A DNA stretch of 64,000 nucleotides from Gyrodactylus bullatarudis (lineage: Eukaryota > Platyhelminthes > Monogenea > Gyrodactylidea > Gyrodactylidae), in contig SSNU01000134.1 of assembly GCA_012064415.1 (NCBI GenBank), forward strand, positions 110,985 through 174,984, given 5' to 3'. Each line of letters starts with the position of its first letter. Position 1 is the stretch's first letter. The notes under the pieces were generated by a model. That model saw nothing but the letters and a program-made list of their open reading frames with translations, did not search any database and was not told the origin of the DNA. The translations under genes and the position numbers were made by a program. Below, piece after piece: positions 1-12,730 of the stretch.

Positions 1-244
1 ATAAAAATTAAAATTGAAGGGAAAGGACCAAATTACGAACCTGGTCTAATATTGCCTAGCATCTTAAGGATGAATCAGCAAGAAATCAATATCAATGAGT
101 TATTTTTTAATATCTTGTGTGAAAAATTAAAAATATAATTTGGGTATTTTGATTATGCTCTGGTGTTCGAATATACGCAAAGTATATCCTGTTAAAAAAC
201 ACTGTCAGTGTTTTAAACTATGATTAACTTAATGGCATATCCAT
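1..244. other. Edge region, no recognised gene
   Basis: A plus-strand frame is open from the window edge to a TAA at 136-138 (45 codons). It could be the tail of a coding region that starts outside the window. The peptide has no motif I recognise and a run of this length is not rare by chance, so no gene is called. The rest is AT-rich sequence without structure. Confidence 0.2.
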
Positions 245-294
245 AAAAACCTATTTATGTTTAGAAAATACCCCCAAAATGTATATAATATTTG
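245..294 (+). repeat. Stray copy of the ~51-bp unit found in the Merlin arms
   Basis: This stretch matches 19707-19757 closely. Both have AACCTATT, ATGTTTAG and CCCCAAAATGTATA in the same order with few mismatches. At 19700-19905 the unit belongs to a degenerate tandem array inside the right arm of a Merlin transposon, so this may be the remnant of a related element. Only one unit is present here. Confidence 0.6.
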
Positions 295-477
295 TAAATT
301 CGCCAATTTTTGGCTAAAATATTGTTTCATCTGAGATATAGGAAGGTTCAAAGACGAGAACGTTTATTTTGTTGAAAGACCTCTTATGGATGACGTCATC
401 CAACAGGAGTCATTAAAAAGCTTATTTGATTCTAAAAATTTTAGAAAAACGGTCACATTTTTTTTCAATATCCCTAT

Positions 478-800
478 TTATTATTACAGACTAAATAAAC
501 GATATCTCGTGAAGAGGGGTAGATAATTATTAATTCAAGAACAGATCTTTGATTATGGATCAAAAACAGGGTTATTTCATAAGTTATAGATTTCAAAACT
601 GAAAAATCAGAATTTTCAAGAACTTCTGGGATTGATTCAGAAAGTCGGATCCGATCAGGTAGAAAAAATATTTTTTTCACCCTGACTTTTTGATCGATGA
701 TCATTCTGGATTCTTCACTCGAAAAAAAACCAGAAAGGTATTTTAATTTTAGTAATAAGTACACTTTACTTGTAAGATTCTTGTTTAATTGTGCAATATT
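478..800. repeat. Dispersed repeat A, copy 1
   Basis: Aligns by eye with 34193-34580. Shared landmarks in order are AAATRA-CGATATCTC-GAG, GGATCAAAAACAGG, TCAGAATTTT, TTTTTTTCACCCTGACTT, TTGATCGA-GAT-ATTCTGGATTC and CTCGAAAAAA-CCAG. No protein motif is seen in any frame. The open frames in it are chance products of AT-rich sequence. Confidence 0.65.
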
Positions 801-1557
801 CACATTATTGCTTTTCTTAGTTTATACTTAAAAACCACATGGAATATTCTACACTAACTAAAAATGTTTATGAAATTTTATTTATATGTTTACTTATCAG
901 TAACTACATGAGAAAAATATTTTTAAAAATGCAATTAAGAAATATCACGAATAACGATTTCGTTTCTTCATTTTCCATGGGAATTTTCAATCGTTAAATC
1001 TTGAAAGAAAAGTGACATGAGAAATTTTCAAATTTCTTAATTAGATTTACTAAGTATATTTTCAAGGATCAAAGTTATCTTTTTCCTGACAATATTTATT
1101 CTTTTTCGGCTCAATTACCTCTAAAGAATGTAAGCCTTTTAATCAAATCTGATTCGATATTGAAATTCAGATCCAAATTCATAATAAATCTTTAATCCAA
1201 CTAGTTTGTAGAAAGTTATTTGAAATAAGACGAGTGATTTCAATTTATTTCAGCTCTAAACTTATTTTAAAATCAAATAGATTTTAATTGAAATTTTATA
1301 CTTCATTTCAAAAGAAAATTATTTTGATCCTAAGTGAAGAATTCAGATTACTCAATTAACTTAAAATTAATGAAAATAATTAATCTCGAAATATTCAGAT
1401 TTATTTCTCTCAGTATTGGAATCCAAAAATTATCTCTTAAAATTCAGATTTTTAACCTAATTTTCAATTTGTTAGCAAATTTTAAAAATTTAGGAAAAAC
1501 TGTTGTTATTAAGATTGCACTTTGTCTAAAAATAATTTTATTTATAAACTTTGAGTA
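801..1557. other. No feature seen
   Basis: AT-rich sequence with short open frames only (one of 74 codons at 1334-1558, low complexity). No repeat pair or motif recognised. Confidence 0.4.
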
Positions 1558-1990
1558 AACCTCATATGAAGATGGGTATTTTTGATCAAAATTTTTTTAT
1601 CAAGAATTCAAACTTATCAAGATTATTTGGAACCCAGATTGTGAGGCCCACATTCACCTTTTAAAGAAAAAAAAACAATTTTTAAGAAAGTTTTGAATAA
1701 AATCTAGATTTAGCGCCAAATTTCTTTTTTTGAACTTTGAGCCAAAAAATATTTTTGATTTTAAAGAAAGTTGATAAGACAAGGAAACCTTTTATCACTG
1801 TAAAAGTTTCAATGAGCCCTCCAATTTCCAGGGATTTCTTGGATCACAAAAATTTCATCGATTTTCAAGTGGAGAAATGATCGAAAAATCGAAATTCAAT
1901 TTTTTGATGTACGGATTCAGCATATTTGATTTCTATTGACTACTTTGACTTAAAATGATCCTAAAAATCATAAATTTTTATAATATAAGA
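1558..1990 (+). repeat. Degenerate copy of the foldback family
   Basis: Starts with the family end ATATGAAGATGGG and follows the same internal order as 4555-5262: ATCAAGAATTC, TTGGAACC-AGAT, GCGCCAAATT, TTTTGAACTTTGAG, and the loop-side block with CATCGATTTTCAAGT. Unlike 4555-5262 it cannot fold into a long hairpin, because the right arm is absent or too decayed. Noncoding. Confidence 0.6.
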
Positions 1991-3639
1991 AAAATATGTA
2001 GCATCCATTGAGTGAAACTTGACCTATCCAATAAAATATTGCATTAGATGCATTGCTCAATTTGAATACGACTACATTATTGTTGGAATAAATCAATATT
2101 TGAACATATTCCTATGTTTGTATTCAAAATTTGAAATGAAGCGTAAATGATAATCAAAACTATTCCAATACAATGAAGATAATGAAGAATAAATAAATAA
2201 ATATGGGAATTATAGTCTATCGAATAAAAATAGTCTTTTATTTTGTATTTACATTTTTATTCAACTTTTCTAATCTCAATCCCAAGAAGAAAATATTTTT
2301 TTGAAATTAGCCTTAAATATGGTTTCCAGATACAACGAATATCAATTAGTCGTTTAAAGTTATAACTAATCTATAATCCTGAGATATAGGTTTCTGATGA
2401 AGGATAAAGCAAAAATTTTCTCCTATTCTAGGAGATTAATAAATTTCCTCGAATAAACCAGGCTTGAATGAAATAAATGAGTTATTAAAATCCTACGTGA
2501 TAGAAATGATCCAGTGACCTTTAAGGGTGATCCAAAATGTCTGAGTTTTTCTAAAATTAAGCAATATTTTGGTTTAGTGGACAGAGATCTCGTCTTACTG
2601 TCAAAAGATTCTTACGCCTAAGAGACTATGGATAGGTAATTAAGTTTATTAATTTCTATAAATTTTCTTCCTTTAGAGATAAAAATTAATGATTTTATCT
2701 AATGAAAAAATTTAGAATCAATTCAAAATGCAATTCTTTCTCTACATAACTGAATGAATAAATATCAAAGCTGTCAAAATAAAAAGTGAAAATACTATAT
2801 TTTCCCTAATTCTATAGTAAAATCCAGAGAGTCAAATGATTAATCATCAAGGAGTTTGTCATATTTTTGACGTTAGGAAACAGATCTTTCTCAATAGAAA
2901 TCTTTCCATTTAAAGACCTAGTAACAGAAATCTAAAAAAATATATTTTTCTGATTTATTTTTGATGATATTCCCGCATCTATAAATTATTTATTGGTATT
3001 GTTCTTTGACATTTTTTGAGCGATAAATTTACAGTTAAATTCACAAACTCAGTTATTAACAAGTTATTAGATGACTTTCTAGATACTGTTGATTAGGATT
3101 ATATAAAAAACATCCTTGCATATTCTATGTCTTTTGAGAAATCATATAGGGACTTTATTTCTGATACAACTGTAGATAATCAAAATTTTGTCTTTCATCA
3201 TGCCAAGTGTCGAAAAAAAGGGCCATTTCTCATCAACATATTATTGAAAAAATACCCTAATTCAAGATTTTAAATGTATGCCAAATTCCCACTTTTTTGA
3301 AATTTGGATTGAAAATTTTTGTTGAATTCTAGAACTGCCATTTGACAGAAAATTTAAGAAAATTCAGATTCGGATCCGTCTGAAAAATCCGAAAAGGTAC
3401 GGAAAATAAAATAATAAATTAACGATAATCTTGTGCTGAAAAAATTATTCAAAAAATTTCAAGGGTTGGCAACATGTTTAAGGCTACTTATGGTCTTCTT
3501 ATTTATCGTTTGATAATAATTAGGCTGGTAAAAGTTGAAATTTGCTAATTTAAGTCATAAATTAAAAGCTCATTTTAGTACTAATGATATTTAAGGTTTC
3601 GAGTGATCTTTTTTAACCGAAAAATGTCAACAATCCTTG
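1991..3639. other. Noncoding stretch with one foldback fragment
   Basis: No gene seen. Around 3270-3330 there is a short fragment resembling the foldback-family segment (GCCAAATTCCCA then TTTTTGTTGAATT). The rest is featureless AT-rich sequence. Confidence 0.35.
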
Positions 3640-3917
3640 AATTGTCGATAACTGTATCAATCCTTAAGATCCTTTACTGATAATGTAAAAAAATCCCTAG
3701 TTTCAAATCCATCCAATGAAAATTAAGAAACGAATTTCCTAGTCATTTTTGTTAATCTACTAACATAAGTGATGCATACAGTGTAGGTCCTACGCTCAAG
3801 TGGTTGGCATGTGTAGAGCGATCTTTCTCAGTGCTCAAAAATGTTCTAAAAAATAAAAAATAATAATTCAAGAAAGGCAATATAAAAAGGGCAATTTTAT
3901 AATCGTTATAATTATTT
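3640..3917 (+). repeat. Dispersed repeat C, first part of an interrupted copy
   Basis: Reverse-complement match to 13600-13868. Landmarks are CTTTACTGATAATGTAAAAA, CATCCAATGAAAATTAAG, GTGTAGGTCCTACGCTCAAG and AAAAAGGGCAATTTTATAA. In the 13-kb copy the repeat continues without a break into the segment that here reappears only at 5338-5455, so this copy was split by about 1.4 kb of other sequence. Confidence 0.7.
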
Positions 3918-4099
3918 TTTGTTAGACAAAATCTTATATTGAACTATGAAAAAAATTAAATAATGTACACAAAATAAATGTAAATAAATCTCATAAATAG
4001 CATGAAATAATTTTGATCTTGTGGATTTATAATGTTTTAAATAGAATGGCAATGAAAATAGAGAAATTGTTAATAATAAACTCTAGTGTCTGAAGGTAA

Positions 4100-4500
4100 A
4101 TCGTAAATCATCTGGCGGTTATTACTCAATGTAGATAAGAATAGAGAAGAGACTTAGAATAATCCAGGTTAGATATGATGTGCGACATGTCTAATTTAAG
4201 ATTAGTCAGATTTTCACAATCAGATAATTTGTATTTTGATAATATTTTATTAAAGGAATTCAACAAAAAATTAGATTTATATTTCGCATTTCTAAGAGAA
4301 TAATTAATATCCGCTGTAGAATAAGATTCAGAGAATTTTTTTAACTAAAAATGCATATCTGCGAACCCAGAGCGGATAAAGCCCTGAGACCGAGATTAGT
4401 GCATTGTAAGAATCTAAATGGGGAAAAATTGAGTGTAGAAATCTATATATAATACGTTCAATAGATAGACATTGAGAATTATTTAAATTAGGCAAGCTGA
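4100..4500 (+). repeat. Dispersed repeat D, copy 1 (possible reverse-transcriptase relic)
   Basis: Weaker plus-plus similarity to 13925-14310. Shared blocks include GAATA-A-AAGA, AGATAATTT-TATTTG, a conserved CCCTGAGA-YGAGAT block and CATTGTA. On the minus strand the block reads as a short peptide with an L-RRY-like run that could come from the C-terminal part of a non-LTR reverse transcriptase. That reading is weak. The sequence lies within the material that interrupts repeat C. Confidence 0.4.
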
Positions 4501-4554
4501 TTTGTAAGCTTTTGGTCTTACTTCAGTGGGCGAGGAGAATTTTTTAATACACCT

Positions 4555-5262
4555 AATTAATATGAAGATGGGAATTTATGTTTTTTTCATCAAGAAATCG
4601 AATTTGATCAAGATTTTTTGGAATCTAGATCGTAGGTTCCACTTTCAGGATCTGAAGAAAAAAAATTTGAAAAAAATCAAATTTTAAGAAAGTTATGGCG
4701 CCGAATTCCCATTTTTTGAACTTTGAGTTGATAATTTTTGTTGAATTAAAAGTGAGAGAGTGATCAAAAGTTGATTTTTAGGATCACGATTAGTCAAAGA
4801 AATCAAATATGCTGATTCAGATTTTGAGAATCTGCCCATCTTCGTGTGAAAATCGAATTTTGATTTTTTGAACATTTTCACTACTTGAAAATCGATGAAA
4901 TTTTGATGATTCAAGATCCCTGGAAATTGGCGAGTTGATTGAAATTTTCATAGTCATAATCGGTTTCTTTGACTAATCGTGATCCTAAAAATCAACTTTT
5001 GATCACTCTCTCACTTTTAATTCAACAAAAATTATCAACTCAAAGTTCAAAAAAATGGGAATCCGGCGCCATCGCTAGATTTAAAATAAGCCATAACTTT
5101 CTTAAAATTTGATTTTTTTCAAATTTTTTTTCTTCAGATCCTGAAAGTGGAACCTACGATCTAGATCCAAAAAAAAATCTTGATCAAATTCGATTTCTTG
5201 ATGAAAAAATTCATAATTTTGTAAAAAGCATAAATTCCCATCTTCATATTAACTAGCTTTAG
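4555..5262. mobile_element. Palindromic foldback element (hairpin MITE)
   Basis: The left arm (about 4555-4800) is repeated in reverse complement at about 4965-5262. It starts CTAATTAATATGAAGATGGG on the left and the reverse complement of the right end reads CTAGTTAATATGAAGATGGG. The loop is about 160 bp. The arms are near-identical, so a transcript would form a long double-stranded RNA. There is no coding capacity and no convincing target duplication. Related copies lie at 1558, 23258, 27343, 35617 and 45053. Confidence 0.85.
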
Positions 5263-5337
5263 TATATTTATATTTATTTATTCGAGATAAGTTTGAGAGA
5301 GGGTCTAATTTTAAATTAGATGTTATACTTATATTAT

Positions 5338-5455
5338 TTAAGATCAATAAATTTTATTTAAAAGGCCCACACCCTCGTAATTTACCTTGAAAAAGGTGTC
5401 GATTTTATGTCGATTTCGTCAAAAATGTCAAAAAATATTACCGGCCTAATAATAA
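5338..5455 (+). repeat. Dispersed repeat C, second part of the interrupted copy
   Basis: Reverse-complement match to 13485-13600, with AAAAGGCCCA, GTGTCGATTTTATGTCGATT and ATTACCGGCCTA. It resumes the repeat that breaks off near 3917. Confidence 0.7.
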
Positions 5456-8400
5456 TAGATCAAGGATTAATGATGTTAACCTACCAGGACGATAACTTCT
5501 TTAGAAAGTGTTTTTTTGTGTTAAAATTCAACTCTAGAAGAGGATTGCTACAGATATTTAGGATTTCTATACAATAAAACAAATCTGAACTTTTTATAGG
5601 GATTTTTGTCCAAACTTGAAGCCAAATTGTAGCGATTCGGAATCTTCCTGAACATTGAACACTCTTTCCCTGTTCCCTTATTTGTACAAATCATTTCTAT
5701 GAATAAATATAAATGTTTCAATTTCAAAAAAAAGAACCCTAAATCGAATATGGGCATGGAAAACTAGGAACATGAAAAATTTTCTCAATTATTGAAATTG
5801 ATCAAAATAAAAATCGTTTTTGAAAATATGTTCGATTTTCTTGACTAACCATGATCCAAGAAGAATATACTTTTAATCAATCTATTTCACAGTAATCAAC
5901 AAAAAACGTCATCTCAAATTTAAATAAATTTTGGCATTCATTTCAAATTCAAACATGGTGGACATAGGAGTCTGTATGAAAAAAATCAAATTTAGCTCTT
6001 TTTCACACCATATTTAAAAAAATTTTATCTTTAAGAATGCTTCTTTTTATAAGTTTTATCGAACAACTCAAAGTGTGAAAAGTAGTTGAATTAATCATTG
6101 TTACTATACCAATTTGATATAACCATAGAGATGAAAGTAATCTGAGAATCAATAAAAATTCCTTGAGAAGCATTCTTGGCCTATGCAGAGATTTGTCATG
6201 ATTAAAAATAGCATTTAGTTTATTCACTGAATTTTTTATAATTGAAATAAATTATTGGATTATAATAAATTATTCCCAAAATAGGCCAAGATCAGTGCTA
6301 TGAAATTTCAGTAGAAATAATTTGGGCAAATTCCCCACTAAATACGGATTTATCTTGTCTATTAACATAACTGTGCAATTAAATTATGCACCATAAACAC
6401 AAGGATACATTTTATCGATCGAATTCATTTCTAAAATAAAAGGTCATCTTATTTAATTCTTGACAAAATATTTATAAATATGATTTTCTTTTCAATTATC
6501 AAGAGAATTTGAAAATATTCCTAGAATCAATCGTATGCTTTCTATATTGATGAATGAATTAGACACTTGTCTAAGATGAAACATTCTATATCAGAGAATT
6601 CATAAGAATAGACAGACTCCTCTTGTATATGTGTGATGAAAGCTGATATAATGAAAATTTATATTAAAAATAAAAACATTTATAAGAGCTTTATAATTTT
6701 GAAAACATTTAAAGCATGAATGTCATTATTAAAACCTTTTGAAAAGCTTACTATTTTATTTCAATGGATATTTCAAAACCGCACTTTCTTTATCTAATGA
6801 ATAATTTTTACATTCTTTATTTAAAATAATTCTCTTAATGAATATTTTCAGAACAGATATTCTACTTAATATTGAATATATAAGCGTAGTATCAACATAA
6901 AAATAGATCCCGAAAAGGATCGAACAGGTTTGAATTCCGTTGTAGATAATCCCTTATGAGCAGACAATCGATCTTCCTCTTAATCCTTTCAGCACCGAGA
7001 CTATTTCCATAAATCCTAAAATTTAACCATTTTTTATATTTTATTACAAAGGTTTGAAAAAATTGAAAAACTGACTCATATTCCCATCAGCCCCGAAAAA
7101 AGGTGTTTAGGTGAATGAGGATTGATTAAAGGTGTCTGGAATTGAAGACAGAATATTTCAATTATGGTATAATTGATCCAATACATCATTAAATTGAGTT
7201 ATTTTTGGTATCTAGTCAGTTCAAATCTCTGATCGATTCGAATTTCTAAGATTATTCACCTTGGATCTTTTAAAATTTCAAGTAGTCTGTCTTTGTTCTA
7301 ATGTACAAAATCTCAATTGAAAATGCCAATTTTTGAACACGCGCCAAGATTTTTTCAATGAATTTTACTACGAAATTGAGTTTATTGAATAGTTTCTGCA
7401 AAATTTTGAATAAAAATAGGGCCTATACAAGAAGCTAAGTCTTTTTCACTTGTTGAAAGAAATTCCTAGCAAATTAGGTAAAATTTGATAATTCTAGGGA
7501 AAATGGGATTTTTGTACATCAGAACATTCAATTGACTTTCAAAAATATGTTTTTCATGGTTAAAACATCAATTTTTGATTAAGGCATAGAATATTGTTTG
7601 GGTAAAATAAAATTTTATATTACACTAATCTTTAGTGTAAGTTTATAATTGGGTCGTTTAAGGTTCAGTAAAATTCTAAAGTATACTCGCATTAAGATTT
7701 GAAAAGAATTCATGGGGATTCCGATAACTTTCTGAAGGTATTCTCATGAATTCATAGATAGCTTTATCAATTTTTATGGTTATTTGTTTTTATATTGTGT
7801 ACGTAAAAATATTACTGACTTGTACGAAAACAATGTATAATGAATATATGATAAGTCTCTTTAAATTCAAATAAACATTGCCTATATTGTTTCAAGTGTT
7901 GTATTAGAGGTGGAAATTAATTTAAATTATTTAATGGATATCTCAAGTGTTATATTTTGCTAATGCTTTTTTTTTCTTTCAGGATAAATTGTCCTTAGTG
8001 ATGACTCATTCAAGCTAAAAAATCTGACAAACCACATTGGATAATAAATATATTAGAAGCTGGAAAAAATACAATATTTTATAAATAACTATGAATAATT
8101 TAAAGTCTAAGAATGAATATTGACTACATCTAAGAATTAGGATTCAAATTTGATTAGATTCATCATTCAAAAGCCCTCCTATCTACAAAAACATTAGAGA
8201 ACAGATAAATTCAGGAAAATTATACTAATATCATTTGTAAAGATCGATAATTATAAGCCAAACAACTTGAGCATTATTCTACAGTAGGGATAGATTTTTC
8301 AAATTTTCGGTTTTTAACTCTAGTCATAATTTGGTTTAGCTCTTTGAGACGGTTCTAATGATGTATAAAACAGTTGATGGCTTGGCAGTTTGAAATTGTC

Positions 8401-9418
8401 AAAATTGAAATTTTAAAATCTACCCCTATTCTACAGAGACACCAAAAAGTCATGATTTTATGCATCAATGAAAATAAAACGGAAAACGAAAAAATCAGAA
8501 ACTAGGAGCCATACAAAAATTTAGAACATTAATTTTTCTAGCATCTTGGAAAATTTCAGATATAGCTTCTGTGAAATTAAGATCATATTTTAAAGAATCG
8601 AATAACAGGTTGAAAATTGTATAGTAAGTAGAGTAAGAAATGCTGTTTAATGATCGAAAATATATCTATGAATACTAATTAAAAAAGAAAAATAAGATTT
8701 ATCGATGAAGATCTCTTAAGAAGTATTTATTTTTATTTAGGAAAATCCATTGCGTAATAAAAGATGATAAATAAAAGAAGATTTTTCCCTATTTCTTGAT
8801 ATTAAAAAATATGCCTTGTGCATATAATTTATGTCTATCCTTTATCATAGTGAGAACATAAAAAATGATAAAGGCTTTTTATTAAAATGGAGAGCTTATT
8901 GCCTACTGTTTTTTTGTATTCATGCCTTAAATGCACTCTTGGAATTAATGAAAAGGATAACCAAAATTGTCTGGAAGATTTTCCAGCTAGCTGGTTTCGT
9001 TTTTAACGAGTTGAAAATTGTAAAGATTAATTAGATTTTAATTATCTCACAGCCGATATCAAGTTTGATTTTGACTGAAACAGGGAGTTGAATATGATAG
9101 TAATTTCATGTCTCAATTATAATTTTAAAATATTTTTAGTCACTGAAAAAATAAGAATTTCGTTTTAAGATTTAGAAATGTCAAAAAGAAGAATATAATA
9201 AAAACCACAAAAAAAATTTAACTTTCTAACAAAAATCTTCAATTATTGTTTCTTTCAAGTATTTTTTGAAGTTTTAATGAATAGTTAGTAAAAAATAATA
9301 AATTTTCAACATGTTTTATTAACTTTTGTCTTTTTCTATTTTATCTTTTGTTGAAAAAGTGAAACGAACTTTTAATACCAGAATATTTCAATAAGTAATC
9401 ACGCTATATCATCGATAA
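5456..9418. other. Long stretch without a recognised gene
   Basis: Only short, low-complexity open frames. About 5757-5960 resembles a decayed right half of the foldback family (TTGACTAACCATGATCC). A pyrimidine tract ending in CAG at about 7966-7982 looks like a splice acceptor, but the frames after it close quickly. No repeat pair or protein motif found otherwise. Confidence 0.35.
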
Positions 9419-9422
9419 TTAA

Positions 9423-9886
9423 CCCTCAAAGTCCCACTGGGTTATTTCTATCACACATTATTTTAGCAACTCATTATTATACATCTAAGGCTTAGAAAAT
9501 ACTTCATTTACCTCCCATTTGATATGAAATTTATTAGTCTTCTTGAATATGCAAAGATCTTAGCTCTCTCATTCATTAAACTCGAGCTATAGTAATTCAA
9601 AGGAAGTTGATTTTTTCCAAAAATTTAATTTTTGTTTAATACTTTTTTTTGAAAACTTATTTACTAAAGTTATAGATAGAAAGTAAGATAACTTTTATAG
9701 TGTAATCATACCTGTATAATTCAAATATGCAATTGCCTGAACTCTAACTGCTAAAGCTTCAATCTTGTTTTTGGATCAAAATGACCCAGTTTTAATAATA
9801 ATTCATAATCAGCGTATTCACAAACCATAGGATGGACAGAAGACTGAATGCGAGTTATGAAAAATAATTCTCTGGGACTTTAAGGG
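9423..9886. mobile_element. piggyBac-type MITE (464 bp)
   Basis: Bounded by TTAA at 9419-9422 and 9887-9890. The left end is CCCTCAAAGTCCCA. The right end, reverse-complemented, is CCCTTAAAGTCCCA (13 of 14 identical). A TTAA target duplication with ends beginning CCCT is the signature of piggyBac insertion. There is no transposase remnant inside, so it is a non-autonomous derivative. A decayed relative begins at 26269. Confidence 0.75.
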
Positions 9887-9890
9887 TTAA

Positions 9891-12730
9891 TGGCAATCAG
9901 AGAAGTATCTCATTCAGATTTCCGATCACGGTATTTTGATTTTCAGCAAAACTTGATAAATCTAGTTTATTCGCTGACAAATTTAAATTGAAATATCCCT
10001 AATATTTCATGATTATAAGAATTCTCAGTATTTAAAAATGTATTCTGTTTTAAATTTTCATTATTTTGACCCAAAAACAGCGAAATTATGGGAAACTCAT
10101 GTAATTAGTTAAAGTAATTTTGGTAAAATTCGTCTAATATTCAGTGTAAAAGGAAAAATTTCTTCGACACATAATTTTTTACGAAAAATATCACCCAAAT
10201 AATTTCATGCAATAAAATTTAATATTTAAAAAAAATTTGCAAAAAGATAAATAAAAAATAGTCAAGTTGTAAATTTTATTGAAAAAATCATAAAAACGCA
10301 TAAAACCTTTGGTATAAGAAACATAAACAATAATATCACATTACTGGATTGCAGTATAATTTATTATTAATGCATAGGAAATTTAAGAATTGTACGATTA
10401 TGATAATAAATAACTTCTCAATTTTGTGTCATTTTTGTATTAGTAAGGACAACCATCCAGAGCGAGAAATCTTTATTTTTTATTATCCATCAAAGACTCA
10501 TGAACTAAATGTCATTTTCATATTTATTGGAAGAATTCATGTCGTCTTAAGAACTGGAATATATTTCTGATACGTTATGAATGGTTGTTTAAATGGTGTT
10601 GTGGTGGTCTCATTTACTTTGTCAAAAAATCTAGAATTCCAATCGTAGAGCAACCTATTTTTTAAATTCTGATGCGAAACTGAATTGAAAATTATTTTTA
10701 AAATTATTCTGTTTTGAATCATATAAAACTTATAGAAAAAACTAGGGTATTCCTATTAATGTAAACTTATTAAAATTATATTAGATTGTACCATCTGTTC
10801 GTTTGTTAAAGAAAAGTCAGCTATATCAATCCTTTTGTATTGTACTATTAAAATGAATAAAATAAGCCAGAAAAAGCTCTTTTCCTCATATTTATTTCTT
10901 ATTCTTTTACTTTGGTGCTTTTGTTCTTCTTCCCAACCAACATTGAATAGGTAAAAAATGAACTAGCAAAAACTTGAAGATTTCATTGAAGTACGTTTTA
11001 CTTAGAGAAACTTAGCGTATAGTATAATTCTATGATATACACACTTAAGTAAAATATAGAAGGAAGGATATACTATCATTGATCAAGTTTTTAATCCCTA
11101 ATATCATAGAAATTTAGCTAAAGTATTGTAGATCAATGTAAAACCATTTTCGATTATGCTTTTAGAAAAATAATTCCTCCTATGGTTCGAAGATAAATAT
11201 AAAATGAAACTTGCGATTTGATTCAACTATAGTCAATGTTTACAACAAGTTATTTTAGGAAAAATTTGATTTGGATCTCTCTCTTTATCTCAGACCCTTG
11301 ATTTAGTGCAAGGTTTAAAATAAAGGTAAATTAATATAGAAAAAATTAATTTACAACTCTATCTAGATTCAGATGCAATAATAATGAAATTATCAGCGAA
11401 AATAAAATTTTGAAATTTGGTTAGAACTCAGTCTGTAATATCGAAGGCAATATTTTTTCGTAAAAGACTTGTTTTAAAAACAACCAGTCAGTGGTGCTCA
11501 TTTAAATCAATTTTTATCAAGGTTTAAATTCAATCTTTGAAAAATAATTACAGTTTGATAATATTTTATTCTCTATCTGTATAATCTGTTTTCAATTTGA
11601 GTAACTCTTTTATTCCTAAAAGCAATTAGAGCAATTATCAATTCTCACGAAATAAAAAGCTCAAAAAATCTATTTTTTCATATTAAATCTATTACTTGTA
11701 TCTTTTTTTTCTTTCAGCAATAAAGACTTTTGAGAAAGATTTCTTTTTTATGACAAATTCTAATCAATTCCTTTTTTATTTGTGAATTCAATGGGATTTT
11801 CGAAGAATGATTAGTATCTCTTTATGAGTGAAAAAAATGAATTTTTTGTTGTATTTAAAAATATATATCATTTAAAAGCTCTCTTTTGTCCTTTTTTTCT
11901 GTGAAAATTATCACCAAATCAGAAAATATTAATTCCAGACAAGTAAGTAATAGTGAAATTCGATTTATTTATCGGAAATCTAGTCGATAAAAGTAATGAA
12001 AAGATTTAAATGATTCATCAGCGTTTCCGATCTGTCAATAAGTGTATGATAATTGGTAAATTCATTCATTTTAATGATGAAAATGAATTTTCTGAATAAT
12101 TTAAATTTATTCTGGAGGTACAGATTTTGTGAAATAAGTTTTTTCCCTTCAATAATGACCTCATAATTTCACATTTGAAATTTCTCACACCTTGATAAAA
12201 TAGAATTAATTTAGATAAAGATAATTTAGGTCAACCAGAATTAAAATTTTAGGTAAATTTGCTCACAAAAGAATTCACTAAAATTGCCTAGGGCATTTAA
12301 AAATTCTTCATTTTCAACAATCGATAATTTGTTTTAAATTTATAATTGCAGAATCTCCACACGAGGAAAAACTTTAAACACCTTGCAGTACAGTATCGTT
12401 GAAAGAGATTAAAAACCATAAAAGGATTGATTATAAGATGAAGCTCGTGACTGAATTTGTTTTAATTTAAAATAAACTATCATCCCTATGAGCTAATACT
12501 TTGAGAAAAAGTTGATTGCACATTAAAAAGAGAGTTTGAATAAACAAATATTTGTTAAAATCAGCTGTCTGTCTAAATTTGAATCTTTTCCCAAAGCCTC
12601 TTCCTTTTTGAGAAAAAAAATGGTATTAAACCAACTAGCTATGTTTGGTCACAGTTTATTATACTGTCTATATGAAATCTAACTTGATTATCATTTTGAA
12701 CCAAGTAGTTCTTCAGGGAACTGTTCGGCA
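9891..12730. other. No recognised gene
   Basis: AT-rich sequence. A polypyrimidine run ending TTTCAG at about 11703-11718 resembles a splice acceptor but no coding exon follows. The open frames at 10349-10722 are low complexity and face each other on both strands, which argues against either being real. Confidence 0.35.

Noticed and set aside
236..390. Apparent second match to the Merlin inner arm (GGCTAAA ... GAGAACGTTT)
   Set aside because: The blocks are in the wrong relative orientation to the 51-bp unit next to them and are interrupted, so only the 51-bp unit is kept.
391..400. TGACGTCA, a perfect cAMP-response-like palindrome
   Set aside because: A single 8-bp site with no nearby gene; expected by chance.
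474..803. 109-codon minus-strand open frame
   Set aside because: It lies in dispersed repeat A and the counterpart at 34193-34580 does not keep the frame. No motif.
7966..7982. Polypyrimidine tract plus CAG suggesting a 3' splice site
   Set aside because: All three frames after it stop within a few codons and no exon-like sequence follows. The same holds for the tract at 11703-11718.
10349..10722. Facing open frames on both strands
   Set aside because: Low-complexity peptides without family features and no conservation evidence.
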